From the NCBI GenBank assembly GCA_027297025.1, contig JAPUIM010000399.1, positions 1 through 6,856 of the forward strand: a stretch of DNA of 6,856 bases, read 5' to 3'. Origin of the DNA: Bacteroidota bacterium (GTDB lineage Bacteria > Bacteroidota > Bacteroidia > Cytophagales > Cyclobacteriaceae). A model generated the notes under the pieces. That model did no database searches. It worked only from the letters and a program-made list of their open reading frames with translations, and was not told where the DNA came from. A program made the position numbers and the translations under genes. Below are positions 1 to 6,221 of this stretch, piece after piece (the stretch's first letter is position 1; every line of letters starts with the position of its first letter).

Positions 1-1280
1 TGATTTTCAGGACCCAGATATCCCATGGACAAAAATACCAGATCGGCCTTATGGGTTTTTTCGGTTCCGGTGATCTCGACTGGAGTAAAACGGCCGTCCT
101 TATTTTCCCATTTGATGTTTACAGTTTCCAGTCCGGTAACCTGTTCGTTGCCATTTCCGGTGAATCTTTTGGTCATAACACAATAATCACGAGGATCTCT
201 GCCAAACTTGGCCGCAGCTTCTTCCTGCCCATAATCCATAAAATACACATTGGGCCATTCTGGCCAGGGATTATTGGCGGCCCTTTCATTTGGAGGCTTC
301 GGAAGTATTTCCAGTTGCACTAATTCCTTACAGCCATGACGCATGGAAGTGCCCACACAGTCGGTACCGGTATCACCTCCCCCAATGACCACTACATGCT
401 TATCTTTAGCGCTGATGTAATTGCCATCCTGGTGTTGGCTGTCCAAAAGGCTCTTGGTATTTGCTTTGAGGAATTCCATGGCAAAATGGATCCCTTTTAA
501 ATCACGGCCTTCAATGGGTAGATCCCGGGGATTGGTTGCTCCTCCACAAAGCACTACTGCATCAAATTCCTTTTTCAATTTATCTGCCGGATAAGCCTTA
601 CCCACCTCGGTATTGGTAATGAATTCGATACCCTCTTGTGCCAATACATCAATTCTACGTTGTACCAGCTGCTCTTTTTCCAATTTCATATTGGGGATGC
701 CATACATCAACAGTCCTCCGATTCGATCGTCTCTCTCGAAAACCGTTACTAAATGCCCCACTTTATTCAGTTGGGCAGCACAGGCCAGACCCGCTGGTCC
801 GGAGCCTACTACCGCTACCTTCTTGCCTGTTCTTTTTTTAGGTGGCCGAGGTATTACCCAGCCTTCTTCAAAACCTTTATCAATTATTGCATTTTCAATG
901 CTTTTGATAGTAACCGGAGGCTCGTTAATACCCAAAACACAAGAACCTTCACAAGGGGCGGGACATACCGTTCCCGTAAATTCCGGGAAGTTGTTGGTTT
1001 TATGTAATAAATCCAGGGCTTCTTTCCAGTGGCCATGGTATACCAGGTCGTTCCAGTCGGGGATCAAGTTATTCACTGGACATCCGGAGGTCATCCCCGA
1101 AATGATCTTGCCGGTATGACAAAATGGAGTACCACAGTCCATGCACCTTGCTCCCTGAGTTTGGAGTTTATGCTGGGAAAGGTGATCATGAAAATAATTC
1201 CAATCCTTGATCCGTTCCTGGGGACTACGATCGGTGGCAATTTCTCGGTCAAACTCTAAAAATCCTGTGGGTTTTCCCAT
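1..1280 (-). CDS. gltD: Glutamate synthase [NADPH] small (beta) subunit, 3' end missing
   Basis: Oxidises NADPH on FAD and passes electrons through iron-sulfur clusters to the FMN of GltB in the cytoplasmic GOGAT complex. The reading frame is open from ATG at 1280 to the left edge: 426 residues are visible, and family members are about 470-490, so roughly 50-65 C-terminal residues lie outside. The N-terminal cluster domain has Cys46, Cys49, Cys54, Cys67 and a second group Cys106, Cys110, Cys114 (CPAPCEGSC). An FAD Rossmann motif VVGSGPAG lies at 157-164, with the acidic strand end FERDDRIGG near 181-189. The NADPH Rossmann motif [11 protein letters not shown] lies at 298-308. The second FAD-contact segment near the C terminus is cut off. 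The start follows the gltB stop by 50 bases and lacks a Shine-Dalgarno; the bases before it are A-rich. The motif CPVNNLIP after the cysteine spacer and the adjacent gltB distinguish it from other members of the same reductase family, such as dihydropyrimidine dehydrogenase subunits. Confidence 0.96.
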   Translation of the reverse strand, partial: MGKPTGFLEFDREIATDRSPQERIKDWNYFHDHLSQHKLQTQGARCMDCGTPFCHTGKIISGMTSGCPVNNLIPDWNDLVYHGHWKEALDLLHKTNNFPEFTGTVCPAPCEGSCVLGINEPPVTIKSIENAIIDKGFEEGWVIPRPPKKRTGKKVAVVGSGPAGLACAAQLNKVGHLVTVFERDDRIGGLLMYGIPNMKLEKEQLVQRRIDVLAQEGIEFITNTEVGKAYPADKLKKEFDAVVLCGGATNPRDLPIEGRDLKGIHFAMEFLKANTKSLLDSQHQDGNYISAKDKHVVVIGGGDTGTDCVGTSMRHGCKELVQLEILPKPPNERAANNPWPEWPNVYFMDYGQEEAAAKFGRDPRDYCVMTKRFTGNGNEQVTGLETVNIKWENKDGRFTPVEITGTEKTHKADLVFLSMGYLGPEN

Positions 1281-1293
1281 CGTTTATTCTATT

Positions 1294-1308
1294 TAACAAT
1301 ACCTGTTA
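1294..1308 (-). other. Small inverted repeat in the gltB-gltD gap
   Basis: A 5-bp perfect stem (TAACA/TGTTA) with a 5-base loop sits in the 50-base gap, 13 bases upstream of the gltD start. It has no G+C-rich stem and no T-run, so it is not an intrinsic terminator. It could shape translation initiation of gltD or be chance; a 5-bp stem is weak evidence. Confidence 0.25.
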
Positions 1309-1330
1309 TTATGCAAGAAAGGAGGAAAAG

Positions 1331-4300
1331 CTAAATGGCTTTTTGTAATGTACTTTTTTGTTTCATCAATGCTGCCTTGTAATCACCTGGCATCACTTTG
1401 ACAAAATGGTTGAGGGTATTTCCCCAGTCATTGAGTAATTTTTCCGCAACTTCGCTTCCGGTGAATAGGTGGTGGTTATTAATTAGATCCTTTAAGGTTT
1501 CGGTATCATCAAATTCAATAGGATCGAATTCTACCAATTCCATATTGCACATTTCAGGGAATCTATTCTCAGGATCATATACATAGGCGATGCCTCCACT
1601 CATTCCCGCGGCAAAGTTTCTTCCGGTATCCCCCAGGATGACTGCGATTCCCCCAGTCATATATTCACAACCATGGTCTCCTATTCCTTCCACCACTGCT
1701 TTTACTCCTGAGTTTCGCACACAGAATCTCTCGCCTGCTAGTCCCCGGATATAGGCTTCGCCCGATGTAGCCCCATAAAATGATACATTTCCAATGATTT
1801 GATTTTCATGTGGAACAAATTGTGCCTCCTGGTGGGGGTAAATGATCAATTGAGCACCGGATAGTCCTTTGCCAAAATAATCATTGGCTTCACCCTCTAG
1901 TTCCAATTTCAAACCGTGGGCGCCAAATGCTCCAAAACTCTGACCGGCTGACCCTTTGAACTTAAAATTGATGGAGCCAAGGGGTAAACCTTCACCTTTA
2001 AATTTCTTTGATATTTCGTTAGACAAGATGGTTCCCACTGCACGATTGGTATTTACTATCTTAAATTCACTACTGACAGTCATTCCATTTTCCAAAGCTG
2101 GCTCGGCCGCCTTTATTAGCTGCCAATCCAATACATCTTCAATTTCATGATCTTGATCTATTTGCCGGTACAATCCCACTGATGGGTCCGCCGGTTCCCT
2201 GTATAAAATGGGGCTCAAATCCAGGTCTTTAAATTTCCAATGATCTATATCCTCTCTCAGTTGAAGCATATCTGCTTGTCCCACCATTTCATTCACCGTG
2301 CGGAAACCTAATTCGGCCATGATCTCCCTCAGATCCTGGGCCAGGAAGGTGAAAAAGTTGACCACATATTCCGGCTTTCCGGTAAATTTCTTTCTGAGTT
2401 CTTTGTTTTGGGTGGCGACACCCACAGGGCAGGTGTTTAGATGGCATTTTCGCATCATGATACATCCTTCTACTACCAAAGCAGCGGAAGCCACTCCATA
2501 CTCTTCTGCCCCCAAGAGCGTGGCGATGGCAAGGTCTCTGCCAGTACGGATCTGACCGTCGGTCTGTACCACAATTCGGCTTCTCAACTTGTTTCTAACC
2601 AGGGTCTGATGGGTTTCGGCTAATCCCAACTCCCAGGGCAGTCCCGCATGTCTTATAGAGCTGATAGGAGAGGCCCCAGTGCCCCCATCGTGACCGGAAA
2701 TGAGTACTACGTCCGCTTTTCCTTTGGCCACTCCCGCGGCTATGGTACCAACCCCAGCTTCAGCCACCAGTTTCACATTTATCCTGGCTTTGCGGTTGGA
2801 ATTTTTTAGATCATAAATCAATTGAGCCAGGTCTTCTATTGAGTAGATGTCATGATGGGGAGGAGGGGAAATTAATCCTACACCGGGGGTAGAATAGCGC
2901 ACTCTTCCGATCCAGTCGTCTACTTTGTGTCCCGGCAATTGTCCTCCCTCACCCGGCTTAGCTCCCTGGGCCATTTTGATCTGAAGTTCGTCCGCATTGG
3001 CCAGGTAATAACTGGTTACACCAAATCTTCCTGAAGCCACTTGTTTAATGGCCGATCTTTCCCAATCGCCGTTGGGTTTTCGTTCAAACCTTATCTCGTC
3101 CTCACCACCTTCACCACTATTGCTTTTTCCTCCTATACGATTCATAGCTATGGCCAAGGTGCTGTGGGCCTCATGTGAGATGGATCCAAAAGACATGGCG
3201 CCGGTAGCAAACCTTTTAAAAATGTTTTCTACCGGTTCTACCTCTTCAATAGGCACCGGATTGCGTACCCCTTTTTTAAATTCCATTAACCCACGGAGGG
3301 TACAAGCTTGACGCAATTGATTATTAATCTTTTCTGCGTATTTCTTATAAACGTCTAAATCATTTGACCGGGTGGCTTTTTGAAGCAAGTGGATGGTATC
3401 GGGATTAAATAAATGAAATTCTCCATTGTTCTTCCACTGATACACTCCGCCCTCATTTAACATAGCTCCAGGAGCTGGCGTTTGAGGAAATGCTTGCCGA
3501 TGTCTTATCAAAATTTCCCGGGCAATGCTGTCAAATGATAATCCCTCCAATCTGGAAATGGATTTGACAAAGCATTTATCCACCACCTTACTACTCAATC
3601 CCAGGATCTCAAAAATCTGGGCGCCATGATAAGATTGTAATGTGGAAATACCCATTTTAGAGAATATCTTGAGCAGGCCATTTCCAATAGCGTCAATATA
3701 TTTGTCAAATGCTTTTTCAACAATGATATCAGAATCGATCAGGCCGTTTTTTACCAAAGATTCAATAGTGTCAAAGGTGATATAGGGATTGACAGCGTTG
3801 GCGCCATAGCCAATTAATGTAGCAAAGTGATGGGTTTCTCTTACTTCACCGGACTCCACCACTATGTTGGCTGAGAAACGCATCTTATTTTTTATCAAAT
3901 GGTGATGAATAGCCCCAGTGGCCATTAATGAGGGAATAGCTGCCTGATTGCTACTGATGTCCCTGTCCGATACAATGAGGACCGTCACACCATCTTTTAC
4001 CGCCTGGCCCGCTTCCTGGCATATTTGGTCCACACCCTTTTCTAAACTTCCAGGCTTTCCGTCAGCTTCAAATAGAGCATTAATTGTACGACTTTTAAAG
4101 CCTTTGTAATCTAAATGTCTTAAGGTATTCAGTACCTCATTAGTCAGCACTGGTTGTTCTAAATGTATTTGCTTACAATGCACAGGTGTTTCGGCCAATG
4201 CATTGGGGTTTCGTCCCAAACTGGAAAACAATGACATGATCACACGTTCCCGTATAGGATCAATGGGAGGATTACTTACTTGTGCAAACAGTTGTTTGAA

Positions 4301-5857
4301 GTAATTAGCTAAATGTTGGCTTTGATCAGATAATATGGGCAATGGTATGTCAGCACCCATTGAACCCACAGGCTCCTTGCCCTCTTTGGTCATGGGCTTC
4401 AGGATAATTTTCAGATCCTCATGGGTAAATCCAAAGGCAATCTGACGATTGAGCAAGGTTTCTTCATCATAACAAGGTACTTTTACCTTTGTCTTAGGCA
4501 GATCATTTAATGTAAGTTTATTTTGATCTAGCCATTGTCTATAGGGATTTCGTGTACAAATTTCGTTTTTTAACTCTTCATCACTAATAATCCTGCCTTG
4601 GTTCAAATCGGCGATAAATATTTTCCCCGGTTGTAATCTTCCTTTGAGTATGACTTTGGATTCATCTACTGGTAAAACCCCAGCCTCGGAAGCCATAATA
4701 AGCTTGTCGTCGGAGGTAAGGCAATAGCGGGAAGGTCTTAAACCATTGCGATCTAAGGTGGCCCCAATCACATTACCATCGGTAAAACAAATGGAGGCAG
4801 GACCATCCCAGGGTTCCATCAGATAAGAATGGTATTCGTAAAAGGCCTTTTTGGGATCTTCCATTAGGTCGTTATCTTGCCAGGCTTCGGGAATAACCAT
4901 CATCAGGGCGTGAGCCAATGATCTGCCTCCCAACACCAGCATTTCGATCATCTCATCCAGGTTGGCTGAATCGGAGTGGGATCCATCGCAAATGGGCAAT
5001 AGCTTTTCAAAATCTTCCTGAGTAATCAGGTCCGACTTAAACCACCTTTGCTTTGATACCATCCAATTGATATTGCCCCGAATTGTATTAATCTCGCCGT
5101 TATGAGCGATGTATCGGAATGGTTGGGCTAATTTCCATTTGGGGAAGGTGTTGGTAGAGAACCGAGAATGGATCATGGCCAAAGCCGAAACCAATCGCTC
5201 ATCCATGAGGTCAGGGTAATAATTTTTTAATTGGTCGGTTCGTAGTTGCCCTTTGTAAACGATGGTTTTATAAGATAAAGAACACCAGTAGAATTCATAG
5301 TCGTTACCCGGTACTGCGTTTTTCCTGCTGCCTATTGAATGGGTGGTGTACTTCTGAAGTACAAATAATTTCCGTTCCAGTTGATCGGGTCCACCGGGAT
5401 TGTTTTTCAGTTTGACAAATATCTGTTCGCAGGGCAGTTCAGTTTCCACAGCGGATTGTCCTAGTCCTTCATTATTAGTGGGTACGCTTCGATATCCCAA
5501 CAATTCAAATCCAAGTTCTTCTAAAAGTTGTTCTATTCGTTGTTTGGTGGCGGCAATCACCTGGGGATTGGGGTTGAAGAACATCACACCTACACCATAT
5601 TGTCCATATTCAGGAAGTGCAATCCCTATCTTTTCACATTCCTCTACCAAAAATTGATGTGGCGTTTGAATCATAATACCTGCTCCATCGCCGGTTTCCG
5701 GTTCACACCCACATCCACCGCGGTGTTCCATATTTTCGAGCATGGTAATCCCGTCCAGAATAACCTGATGTGATTTTTTCCCTTTCAGGTTAGCCACGAA
5801 TCCAATTCCACAGGAATCATGTTCTAAACTGGGGGTGTATAAAGACTTGTTACTCAT
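1331..5857 (-). CDS. gltB: Glutamate synthase [NADPH] large (alpha) subunit
   Basis: Catalyses glutamine + 2-oxoglutarate + 2 e- to 2 glutamate, with GltD, in the cytoplasm. At 1508 residues it has the full bacterial length. The N-terminal 15 residues look like the short propeptide seen in this family; removal would expose Cys16 (in EHDSCGIGF), the class II glutamine amidotransferase nucleophile. The amidotransferase domain spans about 16-435, with SRFSTNTFP at 231-239, HNGEINT at 252-258 and DRNGLRPSRY at 369-378. The central linker domain follows (about 480-770). The FMN synthase domain (about 850-1230) has GGKSNSGEGGED at 909-920, AQGAKPGEGGQLPGHK at 963-978 and SGHDGGTGASP at 1054-1064. 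The 3Fe-4S cluster cysteines are Cys1132, Cys1138 and Cys1143 (C-x5-C-x4-C). The C-terminal GXGXG beta-helix covers about 1270-1480. No truncation, frameshift or missing key residue was seen. A Shine-Dalgarno-like AGGTG four bases before the ATG at 5857, and the family propeptide length, support the start. The stop is TAG at 1331-1333. Confidence 0.98.
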   Translation of the reverse strand: MSNKSLYTPSLEHDSCGIGFVANLKGKKSHQVILDGITMLENMEHRGGCGCEPETGDGAGIMIQTPHQFLVEECEKIGIALPEYGQYGVGVMFFNPNPQVIAATKQRIEQLLEELGFELLGYRSVPTNNEGLGQSAVETELPCEQIFVKLKNNPGGPDQLERKLFVLQKYTTHSIGSRKNAVPGNDYEFYWCSLSYKTIVYKGQLRTDQLKNYYPDLMDERLVSALAMIHSRFSTNTFPKWKLAQPFRYIAHNGEINTIRGNINWMVSKQRWFKSDLITQEDFEKLLPICDGSHSDSANLDEMIEMLVLGGRSLAHALMMVIPEAWQDNDLMEDPKKAFYEYHSYLMEPWDGPASICFTDGNVIGATLDRNGLRPSRYCLTSDDKLIMASEAGVLPVDESKVILKGRLQPGKIFIADLNQGRIISDEELKNEICTRNPYRQWLDQNKLTLNDLPKTKVKVPCYDEETLLNRQIAFGFTHEDLKIILKPMTKEGKEPVGSMGADIPLPILSDQSQHLANYFKQLFAQVSNPPIDPIRERVIMSLFSSLGRNPNALAETPVHCKQIHLEQPVLTNEVLNTLRHLDYKGFKSRTINALFEADGKPGSLEKGVDQICQEAGQAVKDGVTVLIVSDRDISSNQAAIPSLMATGAIHHHLIKNKMRFSANIVVESGEVRETHHFATLIGYGANAVNPYITFDTIESLVKNGLIDSDIIVEKAFDKYIDAIGNGLLKIFSKMGISTLQSYHGAQIFEILGLSSKVVDKCFVKSISRLEGLSFDSIAREILIRHRQAFPQTPAPGAMLNEGGVYQWKNNGEFHLFNPDTIHLLQKATRSNDLDVYKKYAEKINNQLRQACTLRGLMEFKKGVRNPVPIEEVEPVENIFKRFATGAMSFGSISHEAHSTLAIAMNRIGGKSNSGEGGEDEIRFERKPNGDWERSAIKQVASGRFGVTSYYLANADELQIKMAQGAKPGEGGQLPGHKVDDWIGRVRYSTPGVGLISPPPHHDIYSIEDLAQLIYDLKNSNRKARINVKLVAEAGVGTIAAGVAKGKADVVLISGHDGGTGASPISSIRHAGLPWELGLAETHQTLVRNKLRSRIVVQTDGQIRTGRDLAIATLLGAEEYGVASAALVVEGCIMMRKCHLNTCPVGVATQNKELRKKFTGKPEYVVNFFTFLAQDLREIMAELGFRTVNEMVGQADMLQLREDIDHWKFKDLDLSPILYREPADPSVGLYRQIDQDHEIEDVLDWQLIKAAEPALENGMTVSSEFKIVNTNRAVGTILSNEISKKFKGEGLPLGSINFKFKGSAGQSFGAFGAHGLKLELEGEANDYFGKGLSGAQLIIYPHQEAQFVPHENQIIGNVSFYGATSGEAYIRGLAGERFCVRNSGVKAVVEGIGDHGCEYMTGGIAVILGDTGRNFAAGMSGGIAYVYDPENRFPEMCNMELVEFDPIEFDDTETLKDLINNHHLFTGSEVAEKLLNDWGNTLNHFVKVMPGDYKAALMKQKSTLQKAI

Positions 5858-5861
5858 TCAA

Positions 5862-5866
5862 CACCT
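5862..5866 (-). promoter_or_regulatory. Shine-Dalgarno-like site of gltB
   Basis: AGGTG ends four bases before the gltB ATG and is complementary to the anti-Shine-Dalgarno CACCT. It supports the start at 5857. It is notable because gltD has no such site, and because a 7-bp hairpin ends one base upstream of it, so access of ribosomes could depend on leader folding. Confidence 0.5.
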
Positions 5867-5867
5867 A

Positions 5868-5885
5868 TTTATTCTCTGGAATAAA
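5868..5885 (-). promoter_or_regulatory. Leader hairpin P4, next to the gltB ribosome site
   Basis: A perfect 7-bp inverted repeat, TTTATTC / GAATAAA on the coding strand, encloses a 4-base loop CAGA. It ends one base before AGGTG. Its 5' arm shares bases 5881-5885 with the 3' arm of hairpin P3, so P3 and P4 cannot form together. The stem is A+T-rich, with one G-C pair closing the loop, so its stability alone would be modest. Confidence 0.4.
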
Positions 5886-5897
5886 ACCTGTTTTTAT
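5881..5897 (-). promoter_or_regulatory. Leader hairpin P3
   Basis: A perfect 6-bp inverted repeat ATAAAA / TTTTAT on the coding strand encloses a 5-base loop ACAGG. It abuts hairpin P2' at 5898 with no gap and competes with P4 for 5881-5885. The stem is all A-T, so it is not a convincing intrinsic terminator. Confidence 0.35.
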
Positions 5898-5915
5898 GGT
5901 CACATTGGGGTAACC
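5898..5915 (-). promoter_or_regulatory. Leader hairpin P2' (alternative to P2)
   Basis: On the coding strand GGTTAC pairs with GTGACC, six pairs including one G-U wobble, around a 6-base loop CCCAAT. It overlaps P2 (5907-5920), so the two are mutually exclusive. It stacks directly against P3. Confidence 0.35.
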
Positions 5916-5920
5916 TCCCC
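5907..5920 (-). promoter_or_regulatory. Leader hairpin P2 (GGGG/CCCC)
   Basis: Four consecutive G-C pairs, GGGG and CCCC, enclose a 6-base loop AGGTTA. It starts immediately after the 3' arm of P1, so the two stems could stack coaxially. No T-run follows on either strand, so it is not a classical terminator. Confidence 0.4.
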
Positions 5921-5946
5921 TTTCAGTAGTTCGTCGATTACTGAAA
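5921..5946 (-). promoter_or_regulatory. Leader hairpin P1 / 8-bp dyad
   Basis: A perfect 8-bp inverted repeat TTTCAGTA-N10-TACTGAAA. It is the longest uninterrupted short-range dyad I found in the gap. It can be read as an RNA hairpin with a 10-base loop, or as an operator for a dimeric DNA-binding protein. Its direct junction with P2 favours the RNA reading, but the sequence alone does not decide. Confidence 0.45.
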
Positions 5947-5956
5947 TCTTACTTTT

Positions 5957-6007
5957 TTAGGCTGCAGCCTGGATCTTCTTGAAAAATTCTGTAGCGGAAG
6001 GAATCCC
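5957..6007 (-). other. Stop-bounded 16-codon open stretch without a start codon
   Basis: Between in-frame TAA codons lies a frame reading GIPSATEFFKKIQAAA. It is preceded by three consecutive TAA codons and has no ATG, GTG or TTG; ATT at 6002-6004 is the only near-start. The peptide has protein-like composition and an amphipathic look, which could mean a decayed gene end. It may equally be chance. I do not call it a gene. Confidence 0.15.
5959..5970. repeat. Perfect 12-bp palindrome AGGCTGCAGCCT
   Basis: The sequence equals its own reverse complement across 12 bases with no spacer. As RNA it could form only a 4-bp stem with a TGCA loop; as DNA it would suit a dimeric binding protein. On the coding strand it is followed by AAAAAA rather than T, which argues against a terminator for the minus-strand genes. 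Confidence 0.35.
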
Positions 6008-6067
6008 TTATTATTATTTTACTGATTCGATTATTTAATGTTTAGATTTTGCTACAGTATAATTTTC
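5981..6067 (-). repeat. Long-range bulged inverted repeat at the leader's distal edge
   Basis: On the coding strand AAAATT-ATA-CTGTAGC (6066-6051) can pair with GCTACAG-AATTTT (5995-5983). This gives 7 bp plus 6 bp, separated by a 3-base bulge, around a loop of 55 bases. It spans the G+C break at about 6005. The A+T-rich half pairs easily by chance in this region; the CTGTAGC half is more specific. Confidence 0.3.
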
Positions 6068-6221
6068 GTAAAGTAATAAAATAGCTAATTAAAATAGAAA
6101 TCATTTAAATAATTCAACCAACAATTGCAAAATTTTCAACTTTTCTATTATTCTTATAAAATTTCTGCAAAACTAGCTTTCAATGCGAATCTCTCATTAT
6201 AAATATTTCAACATCGTGCCA
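6011..6221. other. A+T-rich gap between ilvA and the gltB leader; no gene seen
   Basis: Counted over 6001-6180 this stretch is about 20% G+C, far below the flanking genes. No protein frame, tRNA or G+C-rich terminator hairpin was found after the ilvA stop. The base composition suits a promoter-bearing spacer for gltBD. It contains the weak promoter element listed separately and several A+T-rich partial repeats that I regard as composition effects. Confidence 0.6.
6168..6175 (-). promoter_or_regulatory. Possible Bacteroidota -7 element for gltB
   Basis: TAGTTTTG on the coding strand matches the Bacteroidota -7 consensus TAnnTTTG fully. No TTG was found at the expected -33 spacing upstream, so only half of the promoter is visible. 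Transcription from it would start near 6161 and give a leader of about 300 bases that includes every hairpin described here. TATACT at 6062-6057 is a sigma70-like alternative but lacks a good upstream hexamer. Confidence 0.25.

Noticed and set aside
613..1119. 168-residue open frame on the plus strand
   Set aside because: It lies antisense inside gltD, whose frame carries all family motifs. The peptide shows no recognisable domain and an odd composition, as expected for a shadow frame.
3048..3311. Plus-strand open frames within gltB (also near 2298-2555 and 5400-5657)
   Set aside because: All are antisense to conserved GltB domains, have no start signals, and resemble no family I know.
5907..5920. 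GGGG/CCCC hairpin as an intrinsic terminator
   Set aside because: No run of T follows on the coding strand, and nothing is transcribed toward it on the plus strand.
6074..6096. Direct repeat TAAAATAG twice near 6080
   Set aside because: Eight A/T-dominated bases repeated in a region of about 20% G+C carry little information.
6127..6168. A+T-rich imperfect inverted repeat GCAGAAATTTT / GAAAATTTTGC downstream of ilvA, a possible terminator
   Set aside because: It has one internal mismatch, wobble pairs, a 20-base loop, and no T-run after the stem. In a region of about 20% G+C such pairing is expected by chance.
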